A program made the translations under genes and the position numbers. Below, piece by piece: positions 23,660-34,689 of a stretch of DNA of 64,000 nucleotides; within the stretch, counting starts at the first letter, position 1, and every line of letters starts with the position of its first letter. The notes beneath the pieces are model-generated. The model had not been told where the DNA came from. It did no database searches and was given only the letters and a program-made list of their open reading frames with translations. The stretch lies in contig OX637353.1 of the NCBI GenBank assembly GCA_951799405.1, forward strand, positions 2,480,001-2,544,000. The letters run 5' to 3'. The DNA is from Agapetus fuscipes. Lineage: Eukaryota > Arthropoda > Insecta > Trichoptera > Glossosomatidae.

Positions 23660-23934
23660 TTGATAATAAACATGAAAAAATGTTTATAAATCAGTCATTG
23701 CAAAAAATAATATGCACCAATTCTCGGAAATTGGTTATTATTGTGAATTGCGATGAATCAGAATAAACTTGCTGTTACATTGGTCGTCAATGATGCTACA
23801 TCTCACCGTTTCTACCAGTTACTGGTGATTCTGTCAACGAAGCATTCCACATCTGATGACAGACCAACTTCCGAAAGAATGCCAATATCCGCCCGTTTTG
23901 ACGGAGACAGCCTGCAAGTTGTTTGGGACAGTTG
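23660..23934 (+). CDS. Candidate start-codon exon of the PLEKHA/kramer homologue
   Basis: An acceptor-like TTTTTTTTATAG ends at 23659 and a strong donor TTG|GTAAGT sits at 23934/23935. An ATG at 23753 opens 60 codons up to the donor, with an in-frame stop shortly upstream. The exon leaves two bases (TG), and the next supported exon at 56559 starts with G in the complementary phase, giving a Trp codon across the junction. The peptide (ending RFDGDSLQVVWDS) has no domain I recognise and is unlike the WW domains at the N-terminus of vertebrate PLEKHA5 and PLEKHA7. The intron would be 32.6 kb. The phase match could be chance, so this is a hypothesis. Confidence 0.35.
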
Positions 23935-23939
23935 GTAAG

Positions 23940-24895
23940 TGGAAAGTTGCTAGTGTCCAAGAGACAGTTACCTACTGGAGGCGATTAACTTAGTAAGGGT
24001 GATCACATAAGTATGTTTTATTCCTATTGCTAGTTCAAGGTGATTCATTTACCTGAACATACCCCGCGGCCCTAGTATATTACATCTTGATATTTTAGAC
24101 CACTAAATACTTACTAGATGTTATCGAGTGTGGCAGTTTTTACACACAGGCAAATGCATTCAACTACAATACCTTATTGTTTTCTATACATTACTGTCCT
24201 ATGTTTGCGATGCTCTGCTCGCTGGTGTTGTATTGTCCCGTCTGCAGAGGCAGCCAGTGTGTCCGCCGTTATCTTACTCCGCCACCATTTGTTGTCATCT
24301 GCGTCATTATACTGCCACACTGCGGCATTTATTGTCATTTATTGTCATTTCTAGTATTATACTCCATCATTATACTCTAACACTCCTAAATGAACTCCCC
24401 TGGATTGCGTCAATCAAAAATGTATGGCGTATACGACGGCACTCCTAGTGAGTGATTAGTTTTCATACATTTTTTCAATTTACGCGATCGAGGTGAGTTT
24501 GCGTAACGTTTTATACTCTGGGTAATGTACTCGAGCGTTCCCATGCACAACCTCATTTCTAATATACGCCATTCGCTAATACTAATATAATGACATTTTA
24601 TTTGATTGTAAGCTTTGTATCATCATTTTATAATGACAAAAATAATACACTTACCCGTTTTTGACTCATTTGAAATATCTTGGAATATTGTTTCGGCAAA
24701 ATGAAATTTGATAACGTGTATTATTTTAAATTTACGTACTTAACTGAATTATACCTACAAAACTACACCATTCAAGATAATATATTAATGTTAGTTCACC
24801 TGCAAAATGTCATGTGTGCCTGTGTTGTATATTTAAAGAGTGAGCCTCAAATATTAACAGTCGATTCGGTAGTTTTATTCATGTTAACAATATAT
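23940..24895. other. No gene; foldback element at about 24407-24497
   Basis: Contains an imperfect foldback: GATTGCGTCAATCAAAAATG and its inverted partner near 24468-24493. Part of it (ACGGCACTCC and ATTTACGC blocks) recurs at 62670-62785. The rest is unremarkable. Confidence 0.45.
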
Positions 24896-25200
24896 TGATA
24901 CGGCACACTTTTTTGTGCAGGCCCTGAATTTCGCCATCCGTCGAACTCCTTGACAAAACTTAACCCTACACGCTGATTGGCCGGCGTTCGGCAAGACACC
25001 GGCCGAGCCGAATTTACTGTAACAAAATTTATGTGTTTTATTGTAATAAAAAGGGAATAATTTGTCACAAGGTTGGTCGGCCTGTTGGCCCGAAGACCGG
25101 TTCTGTTTGTAACTTGTACTGAAAAGAGAAAAAGAGAATAAAAACGAAAGTAAAGAAAAACCTTCAACCAAGTCTTCCTCATTTTGAAGAGAGGGTATCA
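24896..25200 (+). repeat. 5' LTR
   Basis: Begins TGATACGG and ends GGGTATCA, so it has the TG...CA ends and a 6-base terminal inverted repeat (TGATAC/GTATCA). It contains a GC-rich inverted stretch near 24979-25010 (GGCCGGCG... ACCGGCC) and an AATAAA polyadenylation signal near 25136. Confidence 0.92.
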
Positions 25201-25202
25201 AT

Positions 25203-25220
25203 TGGCGCCCAACGTGGGGC
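25203..25220 (+). promoter_or_regulatory. Primer-binding site, tRNA-Lys
   Basis: TGGCGCCCAACGTGGGGC is complementary to the 3' 18 bases (with CCA) of insect tRNA-Lys(CUU). That is the primer used by gypsy and several other Ty3/gypsy elements. It sits two bases after the LTR. Confidence 0.85.
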
Positions 25221-25297
25221 CAAGTCACTTGGAAAGTGACAACCCAAGTACCGGAGGACTGACTTGTGGCGCCCAACAAAGAACCAGAAGCAAGACA

Positions 25298-26677
25298 ATG
25301 AAGACTGCGCGGCCCTGTGATGACTTGATGGAGCAGGGAGCTTCAGTCAATGAATACAGGACGCCAGTGGCACGGCTCCCCATTCCATTTTCGGGGAAGC
25401 CGGAGGAAGACCCAGGGCTATTTTTGGAGTCAGCCCGGGCGTACTTCAAGGAGAATGCAACCCCAGAGAGCGAATGGGTGATGTGGGCAATGGATTGGCT
25501 GAGGGGGGAGGCGGCTGCCTGGATGGCGGAGCTCCCAGTGACAGACTGGCTGGAGGTTGAATGTGCCCTGGAGGGAAGATTCAACAGCAAGTCAAGGAGG
25601 GAGAGAGGCCACTTCCTGTACCTCTATGGACGGCAGGAGCTCGGGGAGGAGGCAATGGGATTCATCCTGAGGAAGAGAGCGCTGGCCAAGCGCTTCTGCA
25701 GCACGCACTCGGAGCAGGAGGTCATCCAGCACACCATGGACCTCCTGTTGCCGCAGTGCCAGGCGAGACTTCAGAGCGCCAGCGCCTCCTGGAGCAAGCT
25801 TCTCGCAGCTGCGGCAGGCTGTGAAAGCAGGGGCAGCATCGGATCTCATCAGCAAGAAGGGCGACGGCAAGGGGATTGGCAGCCAGCAGCCTATCACCAT
25901 CAGACTGAAAGGCAGTCACCAGGCCAGAAAAAGCGTCCAATGGCATGGCAGCCACGGCCAGGTAGCGAGCAAGAGACCGCACGGACATACTGGCACTATT
26001 CAGGGCCACATCTCGACCGGTCTTGCCCCGACCGTGAGGGGAAGCCTTCGCAACCGGAATCAAGCCAGGATGAAGGTGAACCGGAGCATGCAAGTGTCAG
26101 CATTCTGAGGGACGCAGAAGTTCCTGAGGACACTCTGAGAGCAGTCGAGGAGTCTCAACGTGTGGAAGAGACACTGGCTCCAGAAGTTTCAGAATTCAGC
26201 CACTTCTGTCCTGGTCAGAATGGGAGCCATGCAGAGCCTGAGGCAGACGCGCTGCCAAGAGACATGGAAGATGACCCTTTGGAGAGAGAGCTGTACTTTG
26301 AAAGTGAATCCCACCCGCAAGTGTGCGAAGTGGAAGACTCGACGTTTGACACGAGCAAGAGGAACCTGAAACAAGTCAGCATGGAGGTGCTGAGTGGACG
26401 ACAACTCGTGCTAGAAGACTCCGGCTCGAAGAGGAACCAGAGCCATGGGATGGCCAGGAAACAGCCACCCCGCACCAGCAGAGACGTGCACCCAGATCAG
26501 CTTAGGTTACCGCCCGACAAGCAGGAGGAGGATCCGATCGAGCAGTACACGAGGCCGCCGGATACGACGCCTCGCCTTCAGCGCGCACCACCTCTCCACG
26601 AACATCGGAAGAGAAGGAAAAGGATGAAGGAACCGTGGCCAGGAGGGAAAAATCTGCGGCAAGGGTTGAGAGCGTAA
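25298..26677 (+). CDS. Gag-like protein of the LTR retrotransposon
   Basis: 459 codons from the first ATG; the frame is open upstream into the LTR without an ATG. Residues about 25-165 match the Ty3/gypsy Gag capsid fold: LPIPFSGKPEEDPGLFLESA, then WAMDWLRGEAAAWM and a helical stretch through RLQSASASWSKLL. At about 231-243 a nucleocapsid-like YWHYSGPHLDRSC resembles a CCHC zinc knuckle, but the first two cysteines are tyrosines and the spacing is one residue short, so zinc binding is doubtful. The remaining 200 residues are acidic and polar with no protease or polymerase motifs, then a basic tail (HRKRRKRMKEPWPGG). The base composition is markedly GC-richer than the flanks. The frame is intact, as expected for a young insertion. 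Confidence 0.85.
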   Translation: MKTARPCDDLMEQGASVNEYRTPVARLPIPFSGKPEEDPGLFLESARAYFKENATPESEWVMWAMDWLRGEAAAWMAELPVTDWLEVECALEGRFNSKSRRERGHFLYLYGRQELGEEAMGFILRKRALAKRFCSTHSEQEVIQHTMDLLLPQCQARLQSASASWSKLLAAAAGCESRGSIGSHQQEGRRQGDWQPAAYHHQTERQSPGQKKRPMAWQPRPGSEQETARTYWHYSGPHLDRSCPDREGKPSQPESSQDEGEPEHASVSILRDAEVPEDTLRAVEESQRVEETLAPEVSEFSHFCPGQNGSHAEPEADALPRDMEDDPLERELYFESESHPQVCEVEDSTFDTSKRNLKQVSMEVLSGRQLVLEDSGSKRNQSHGMARKQPPRTSRDVHPDQLRLPPDKQEEDPIEQYTRPPDTTPRLQRAPPLHEHRKRRKRMKEPWPGGKNLRQGLRA

Positions 26678-26697
26678 GGAGGGTTAAGTTTTGTCAA

Positions 26698-26713
26698 CAG
26701 AAGATGGTGGGAA
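26698..26713 (+). other. Polypurine tract
   Basis: AGAAGATGGTGGGAAT, purine-rich with two T interruptions, directly precedes the 3' LTR where plus-strand priming would occur. Confidence 0.6.
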
Positions 26714-27019
26714 TTGATACGGCACACTTTTTTGTGCAGGCCCTGAATTTCGCCATCCGTCGAACTCCTTGACAAAACTTAACCCTACACGCTGATTGGC
26801 CGGCGTTCGGCAAGACACCGGCCGAGCCGAATTTACTGTAACAAAATTTATGTGTTTTATTGTAATAAAAAGGGAATAATTTGTCACAAGGTTGGTCGGC
26901 CTGTTGGCCCGAAGACCGGTTCTGTTTGTAACTTGTACTGAAAAGAGAAAAAGAGAATAAAAACGAAAGTAAAGAAAAACCTTCAACCAAGTCTTCCTCA
27001 TTTTGAAGAGAGGGTATCA
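26714..27019 (+). repeat. 3' LTR
   Basis: Same sequence as the 5' LTR apart from one extra T in the run after GCACAC. The AATAAA signal lies near 26955. The flank ATATAT follows. Confidence 0.92.
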
Positions 27020-30000
27020 ATATATTGTTGTAATGCCTTTTAAAATATATGAAACAAGTGAAAAAAGCGGCATACTTTTGGAATATGAAGCCAAAAATTT
27101 ATTGATTTTATTTCAAACCAGAAGAATAATCGTTCCTCACTGCTCCAAAATAGACAGCTGTGTTTATTGGTTCACGAATCTTGTGCCAAACTCCTCACAG
27201 GTCGCTAACACGAAAGGGTTCCATAACTCCGCCGGTTCCACCGGTATTCACGAACAGCGCCATGAGAATTAATACTTATGAATCCTGTATCTATGTGAAT
27301 TCGAAACATAATATTTACAAATATACCTAAAGACTCACAAAAATAAAAACAGGATAAATACTTCATCATCTGAGGAAGATTTTGTCCTTTTGTTGGTGTT
27401 TTTCTGGGTCTAACATTATTCAAAGACCAACTGGCATATTTCTGTGCTACCAAATAACTTCGTTTTTAGGAATGTTTTGGTACAATGAATTAAAACGTTG
27501 ATTTATCTCAATGAATGTATCGTTAAGTACCTGTACAATTTCTCAACGATTCATGTCTGAAAGGATAAAACTAGCTTAAATAACTTATTTATTTCCAATA
27601 TCGAAGCGCGCTAAATTAATCATGTTTATCATTGTAATAGAAACAAAGTTGTGTTGGAAATCAATTTAAGAACATTTGTCACTTTGCAAAACGCTTAGAC
27701 TTGTTTATATTGTGCTGGTATATTTAAAACACAAATACATTTACTTTTAGATTCATGCGAATCATACCTTGGTACATATTTAACACCTTCCAGATATCAC
27801 TTTTTCCATTTATTGCGATAGTTTGTTTTGGTGTTTGCAATAAGGGCACTGGGCTTAAAAAAGAACGCGGAATGAAAAAAAAACTCTTTCCGCTAAAGTG
27901 AAATAAAAACATCAATCTGGAATAAATACGTATTTCTCTCCGTTGTCCGGTAGCGCTTTTCATCTCAAACCGTCTGCCCAGGAAACTGATGGAAATGAAA
28001 GTCAGATAAATGCGCAGAACCTGGACCAAAAACTCATGTAATCTGTAAGTTTGACGAAATATTTTAAGGTTGGTATACCTACTGTTCGAAATTTCTTATT
28101 TATCTTTTTATAATGCGAAAATCTCCATTTCAAATATAATAATTTACTTATTGTCCCTCAACCAATACCTAATCAGGATAAGTAGGTGTGAGGCTAAGTA
28201 ATACTTTGCCTATGACATCCTTGTCTCATGAAACTGGAAAGGCGACGAGAATGGAAGATTTTATTTGTACTCGTTGATTTATTTAATTAATCATGGTTCA
28301 GATTTCACACGTGTCTACCCATACTTTGATTTAACCAATTTAGTCAAAAAAAGTCTCATGAAAAATGTCTGTTTTGACAGTTGACCGTGATGGTAACCTT
28401 GTGTGTACATTGAACAATCATGCATTGCCCAACTCGTGGAAAGTTTTCTTCTCTTCCATTTTTTTACAGTCATCGGCTAAATATCCGCGCATAAAGATGC
28501 TATTCACAATTTTGTAAAATCATTCCAATCATCGTAACACCAGCTGCTTTTTCTCTTGTATTGTGTTATTTAATAATGCACACCTATTCATACAAGCCTT
28601 TTATGTGAATTCTAATTTGTACGAATTATTCCTCTTAATCACCTTCGATGAATATTATACAGATATGTGGGTGCATATACGTATTGAAGGGAAACCAGAG
28701 CGATTCCTCATAATTTAAGTCTTATACCATATGTCAGGTGAGGCCGTTGAGCCATTTGAATGTTTTAGAAAAACTTTTCACTGCTTTATTCGAGCAATAC
28801 ATTCTGTCAGATTTCAAAGATCATACTTCAGAGTAGAAAGCAGAGGTGAAAAAAAGAAGGATGAAATCAAAGTATTCATTTTTATTTTTCATCTGAGGAG
28901 GATCAATTACTTACTTCGGTAGGTATCGAAAATAATCTCCAATTTCTTGAAACTGCAGTACTTTCATAATACATCTGTACTTACCTACGGAATTAAAAAG
29001 TGAATGATTTTAGAATAGAAAATATCTCGAACTGAATAAAGTATTATTGTAATCAAAGCAATAGTTACCGTGACATAAATAACAATAATAAAGATTTCAG
29101 AATATTTGTGCTGCACTTTCTCATTGGAGTAAACAAAAACTGTGGAAGGTACGTTATTAGAGGAAAACCAAAACATGCATATACCACATGCACACTGTAC
29201 GACTAGGTGTGTGTGTGGGAAACATGCTATTGTTACAATTTCATTTTATTGTTCCAATACTAATGTAACGTTTCGTTAAGTCTCAGATCAGATGTGCATT
29301 TGACGTCCACTTGTTTCGATTCGGTACTTTTTATTTTTACATTTTTATAGCTACGTTTACTGGTTTGCAGTTTAAAGAATAGCGTAGGAACTTTTAATTC
29401 AATAAAAGTTTATTAAAAAATAAAACAAGTAGATTCTTTCTCGTTCAGTTTAAAATCAACAAAAGTGTTATTTACTTCTATAAAATGATGACCACAAAAA
29501 AATAGTCGATTTTTTATCGAATAAATAGAAAAAAAACAAGTTTCATGCAGAACTAATGGATAATGACTCTACAAATATACGATAGTATGCAAAGTATAGA
29601 AGCCAAAGTAATTCTGGAATCATATTTCTATTATCCGGTAATGAATAAACGAGGCGAGGTTTGTAAATGATTATCTATTTTGTAACCATGGCAACGAGCA
29701 CTGAGCACTGAGCAGGTATTCAACTTGGGAAATATATTATTTAACTTGGAGCGAATTCCAAATTACCCGGTGCCTTTGTTGGCGTTAGCTAGTAATCCAT
29801 TGTTCTTTAAAATGATAGGATAACGTTTGTTGTTTCTGAATTCAAGGTATTTGATTAGCTGGTACTTATGAGCATTATGACATCTCACTGTCGTCCATAA
29901 GCATGTCCAGACAATGTAAGAATCACCAAGATTACCAACTCAAATAATAATACATTCAAAATCGTAGCTATTTGTACAGAAATGTTTTTATTTTCGTCTT

Positions 30001-32145
30001 GCATAATTTTGTTATTTAGAATCGTTCATACACAACGATTGATATCATCAATTAAAACATTTTTTTTTTGGATTTCTTTTAATAAGATATGAATGGTTCT
30101 GATTGATTTGAATAAAAAAGTTTGTATGACAGCAGCTAAAGTGTTTTTAATCTAAGTATAATGTTTTAATGAAATATGGCTGCTTATTCAAGAAGAACGT
30201 TCAATAAAGGTATCAGTAAAATTTTGTATACTGAAAATTCTGTTTATCATTATTTGAAACTGACCCATCTTATGAAAAAGCCGGGAATCATCATTAATGC
30301 TGCTAAAAAAATTCTATGCAAGAAAGTGTGGTTTATGATGTGGATTTTTGTTGTTGTTATTGTAGTATTATTTATCTTATTAAATGTACACATGGCGCGT
30401 AGTCTATGTTATCCAATGCCATTTGTTGTAATCCAATAAATTGTTGAATCACGCTTGGCCCTCCATGGCTTCCTTGTGACGGATATTTGGCTATTTGAAT
30501 ATTGTGCCGCTGATTTGCACGCGAAAATAAAAAAAGTGAATAGGTATCTAGTGGTCTGTTGTTTTGCTCCATGCTTTTTTGTCCATGCATTATATGCAAC
30601 GAAGTCCCACATTAAATCAAGCCATTCTTACACAGATTTCTTACTAATCAAATGTTGTTCAACTAAATTTTCCTTACTCTAGCAAATATTTCTCATGATA
30701 ACATAGGAAAGGCTTCCTCAGTAGCTAACTGTTTCAACACTGTTATTCTTGTACCATTAACTTTGGAAAGTTAAAGATCACCTCTTTAATGCACCACTTT
30801 TTATCCACCAATTTTGTTTTTTAATTTTTTTATTTCGCCATCTGGTGTTTGCGCGCCAATTTCAGGCCCCGCTGGCCCCAGTTCCGTTTTGCGCACCAAA
30901 AACCTTTCTCTTCAGCTTCCGTGCGGTGTTTGTTTCTTTTATCCTCTCTTTGGATACCACCCAGCGAGTAGTAGCGACATAAGATATCACAAACTAAGCG
31001 TTGTGCGGCAGATCAACATTCAATATTTTTGCACGTTTACCCATTGATAACATTCAAAGGTGATGGTGTAGCGCCTTCTTGTACAGTGCGAAAGTATTCA
31101 CCCAGGAGCTTTAGGGAGCTCGCACTTAAAAACGACGTCAAACATCACAAGATTGTTGCATGCTTAGCGATCGTCTGCAGGGCATTCAGACTCCTAAGTT
31201 AAAATAATATATTTCTATTGCATATTGCATATTTTTTTTGCATTTTATTACGTACGAGGATATGATTTATTGATCAATTTGTTAATAATAATACATTACA
31301 ATGATTTATTTGGTGACTGCTGTTTTTCTATGAATCATCCTGCGAGCTTGGCCGTCGTTATATAAAGCTCTAATTCTCAAGTAAACCCAAGACATGGCCT
31401 TTAAGGTTATACGAGAGCTTAAGAAGATTATTAATATCGGGACTAAAGAACCTCTTTAATTGTTTTATGAAACTAAAATCGTAATTTTATGTCAAATAAC
31501 TTTGACTCATCATGATTAGATGGCGTTACTCCCCAGCGATTTAGTTTTTATAAACTTTTGGATAAACGCTATGGTTAGGTAAACGCTTTTAGAATTCACC
31601 GGTAGGGCTTAGAAACTTTTCTTAGCCATTTTGTGTTTCTTTTTTATAATATATCAAAAAAATCCTGACTTTCATTAAAAGCAATAAGTTGTACATTTTT
31701 TAAATAAAAGTATTTACTTTATTTCGAAATAAATTAATTTATTATTTGTTACACATTTCATTTTTCACAAAAATGTATGGAAAGTAACACAACGCTCCTT
31801 GAGAGCGTTTTACTTTTTATATAATTATTGTACAACGCCATGGTTGTGTTTACTGTATATTCAGATAAAAGATTCAGCACACATAATTATAGTGTTGTAA
31901 ACAAACTATAACAATTTATTGCATCTTGAATACAAACACGGATTTGTGTGCAGAGCACATAATATTTTAATTTAATATTTTAATTTAATATTTTAATATT
32001 AAGAAATGGTAGTGCGTTCCGCTGTTCCTCACCATTTTTTATAAATTATTGAAGTGTAGGTCTCAGTGGTAGAGAACCAGTGTATTAAAACAAATTTGGC
32101 CATAAAAAATATTTTCATTATATTTAGGTCTCATTTTCTATCTTG
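27020..32145. other. Long stretch with no recognised gene or repeat
   Basis: The longest repeat-poor stretch in the window. It holds scattered small frames: an 87-codon frame at 30176-30439 with a hydrophobic run (WIFVVVIVVLFILL) and a 77-codon frame at 30814-31047 in a GC-richer patch (30840-31000). Neither matches a known family or has clear splice sites. A short tandem of ATTTTAATTTA units lies at about 31963-31997. It would be intronic if the 23.7-kb exon belongs to the PLEKHA-like gene. Confidence 0.35.
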
Positions 32146-32147
32146 AA

Positions 32148-32390
32148 TTATAAGTTAGTATAAGGCTGACCACCCATACTGTAAGAAATGGTTGAATCTA
32201 CCAATGTCACCCCTGTGTCAGGGAAAGTTAGCAAAAGTTGCAGGGCTTATGTTAATTTTAGGTTTTGGTTTCAATTTGTAAATACACATCAGCATTTGTA
32301 AGTGCGAACTTACAAGTGTCTGTTTGTGAAATGCACTTTATATAAATCTTAAATGTTAACATAGCTTTTCAACTTAGATTATAGATTGTG
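32148..32390 (+). repeat. Repeat A copy, older
   Basis: Head TTATAAGTTAGTATAAGGCT, tail TTAGATTATAGATTGTGG. Many substitutions compared with the consensus. Confidence 0.8.
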
Positions 32391-33304
32391 GTTATCAAGC
32401 GCATAATAATTCTTTTTCATACGATTGTGTGGTGTACATTTTATTTGTTGATTTGTCTACGAATTAATAAAAACACAAACATGGAATGACAGGGATGTTA
32501 TCGATCTAAAATATAGGACATGGATACAGAAACGGATTTTGGAATAATATTATTTATCCGGTAATTCAGGATAATTTAGGTTACAGCCATGACATTTTTA
32601 ATCTTGTCCATAAAATTCCTGTCGACGGGGATGGAGTAGTCACGTCTTTTGAAGTTAGCTCCCTCAAAAAAAAATTCGCGCCTCCCTTTTCGCGTTTTAT
32701 TTTTAAATTTCATACTAATATTTTTGGCGCCCCCCCTAGCCATACCTTGCGCCTCCCATGAGAGGCGCCCCCCCTCCCCCCCTTCAGTTTGGAAACCGCT
32801 GTATCAGAATGAACTTTAATACCTACTTTTTTATATGACCTTTCTGATTGAAGATTAAGTATGTACTCGTTTACTTTCATTTTCGTCTTCATATCCAAAA
32901 TGTTATTTATTTAAAAAATGAAAAAAGGTTTCAGATTACTTTACAGGGAATGTTACGAATACTTGTGAGGGCGTGAGTATGTGTTGAGTAGGTATGTAGC
33001 CTATAAGTGTGTGTGCTACTGGACTTTACTCGGGTACGACGAGAGCAACGCATCTAAGTATTATATTATGCCTGTATAGTATAATAATATACCGTGGATG
33101 CGTAGCTTTATACACATTGTTTATACAGCAAAATGAATACTTTTCTTCCAATAATTAAACTAAATGATGGAATATATTCTAAGCATATACTTATCCCACT
33201 GGTTTGAAGTTCATATAATATAATAAATCTAATAAACTATAAATAAATAAAAACATAGACATTTTCGGAATAACAAATCTACTTCTACCGTTTTAATAAA
33301 TCAA
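32391..33304. other. No gene; one orphan hAT end near 32800
   Basis: The segment 32680-32803 reads, on the minus strand, CAGCGGTTTCCAAACTGAAG followed by G-rich sequence and GGCGCC motifs. That is a typical hAT terminus, but no partner end or duplication was found to its left. Otherwise AT-rich. Confidence 0.45.
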
Positions 33305-33305
33305 T

Positions 33306-33373
33306 TAAGCAACATTGGGCGCGGATAGTACTTAGATGGGTTACCGCTCAGGTACACCGCGTGTCGTTGGCAT
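33306..33373 (+). pseudogene. 5S rRNA 3'-half fragment
   Basis: AAGCAACATTGGGCGCGG, then AGTACTTAGATGGGTTACCG, then ACACCGCGTG and GTTGGC follow the 3' 70 bases of insect 5S rRNA, including the C-box region of the internal promoter, with scattered substitutions. The 5' half is absent, so it cannot be a functional gene. It is followed 5 bases later by a tRNA-derived SINE. Confidence 0.75.
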
Positions 33374-33377
33374 CTTG

Positions 33378-33640
33378 GACCGGTCCGTAGTCCAGTGGCA
33401 ACACTTCGGACTCGTAAATGGAAGGTTGTGGATTCGAATCCCGGCGGAGCACAAAACATATACCATTTATATTTCCAAATGTGCTCTTCGGTCACTGAAA
33501 GGTCCATCCAACCTTACAACAACTGGGTCTTGCTTGAGAATTGGCGCTTTCTACAGCGACGACCAAGCTCGCAGAGGGCTCTTGAGGTGTGATACCAATG
33601 TGTGATACACACAAAAACAGCGCTTACCAATTAAATCATC
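33378..33640 (+). repeat. tRNA-derived SINE, type T2
   Basis: The tRNA-like region GGTCCGTAGTCCAGTGGCAA (A box) to GGATTCGAATCCCGGC (B box) is followed by the T2 body: GGTCCATCCAACCTTACAAC, GCTTGAGAATTGGCGCTTTC and a terminal GCTCTTGAGGTGTGATACAC. It is the longest single T2 copy here. Confidence 0.8.
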
Positions 33641-33896
33641 CCAATATTATATATTATTATTAATTAACAAAATAGGTAAATAGCCAAAATAACAACATAA
33701 GTCATCAGAAATGAGATAAATATACTTACTTTTGTTTTGTATTGTACATACTGCAGATCTGTCGATACTTACGAGATGTTGTCACTAGAAGGTTTTGACT
33801 TGAAATGCTGCCATCAATGAATGCTGCATAAATTGCACGTCGCGGATGCGCGGTTTTAGCTCAATCGATGTATTGCATTGATGTATTGTAACTATC

Positions 33897-34147
33897 TATA
33901 ACCTATAATCTAAGCTGCAAAGATATGTTAACATTTAAGGCTCATATTAAATGCATGCCCACAGACAGGCACATGTAGGTTCGCGCCTACACATTCTGCA
34001 TGTGTGCATACAAATAAGCAAAACCTCACATGAACATAAACCTTGCAACTCCTGCCGCCGTTCCCTGAAAAGGTGTGGCATTGGCAAAAGGGAACCGATT
34101 TTTACAGCACGGGTGGTCAGCCTCATACCAACCTATGAGTCAAGGAG
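33897..34147 (-). repeat. Repeat A copy, subfamily B
   Basis: Tail TATAATCTAAGCTGCAAAG at left, head CCAACCTATGAGTCAAGGAG at right. It shares the CTGCCGCCGTTCCCTGAA and GGGTGGTCAGCCTCATACC variants with the copies at 43405, 44258 and 49320, marking a second subfamily. Confidence 0.85.
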
Positions 34148-34242
34148 CTACTTACTGAATATGCTAATATAGTGTGACTTTTTGTTTTACATGTCCGATT
34201 CAAAACACTCTGAAAGTACTGTTATAAAGTACTCGTATTGTA

Positions 34243-34568
34243 TCAAGTCGATAGCTCAGTTGGTGTATAAAGTGCTTGCATTGCATGATGAGAGCTCGGG
34301 TTCGAATCCCACCGAGGGTGTCAGAAATGATTCCCGGTTCGGTGTTTATTTCTAACCCAAAATAAAATACCGTCGAGGTGTACTCAGCCTTCACAATAAA
34401 TTAGTACCAGTCCCGGGAGCTGGTAAACCTTCCTTTCAACTGAAGTGGTTGGCGTGAGGCCGGCCCCCTAACCTATAAATCATTCTAAAAATATAAATAG
34501 GTTCCTTCGCCACATGCGTAGCCCTTCGAGGATAACGCGGCTAGAAGTTATGCTTTATGTGTAGCTTA
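34243..34568 (+). repeat. tRNA-derived SINE, type T1, full length
   Basis: AGTCGATAGCTCAGTTGG (A box) and GGGTTCGAATCCCACCG (B box) head, then GTGTCAGAAATGATTCCCGG, CTGAAGTGGTTGGCGTGAGG, GAGGATAACGCGGCTAGAAG and the end TGTGTAGCTTA. This copy defines the length of the family at about 325 bp. Confidence 0.85.
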
Positions 34569-34689
34569 GCCACGTACTCATGACATTTATGTTAGATTTC
34601 GACGGAACTGAGTTGTCTTGCACCAGTTGAAATCTCGTCCGTAGCGTCAATCACTAGACTAAAATAACGGCCTGAATGCCTATGAGCAT

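Larger units (their letters stand above)
24896..27019 (+). mobile_element. Gag-only non-autonomous LTR retrotransposon
   Basis: Complete element of 2124 bp: a 5' LTR (24896-25200), a primer-binding site two bases later, one long gag-like frame, a purine-rich tract and a 3' LTR (26714-27019). It is flanked by ATAT, possibly ATATAT, on both sides as a target duplication. The LTRs are almost identical, with a single T length difference in a T run, so insertion is recent. The 1.5-kb interior has no protease, reverse transcriptase, RNase H or integrase. It must rely on enzymes from another element while possibly supplying its own Gag. This matches the TR-GAG concept described in plants. The Gag type and Lys-tRNA primer point to Ty3/gypsy. 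Confidence 0.9.

Noticed and set aside
24884..25279. Minus-strand protein frames over the LTRs (about 105-131 codons)
   Set aside because: They occur identically in both LTRs, overlap the primer site and lack any domain; they are antisense by-products of the LTR.
33378..33455. A tRNA gene
   Set aside because: The A and B boxes are present but the acceptor stem does not pair and the sequence continues into a SINE body. The same holds for 5965, 17254, 34243, 41333, 55645 and 62160.
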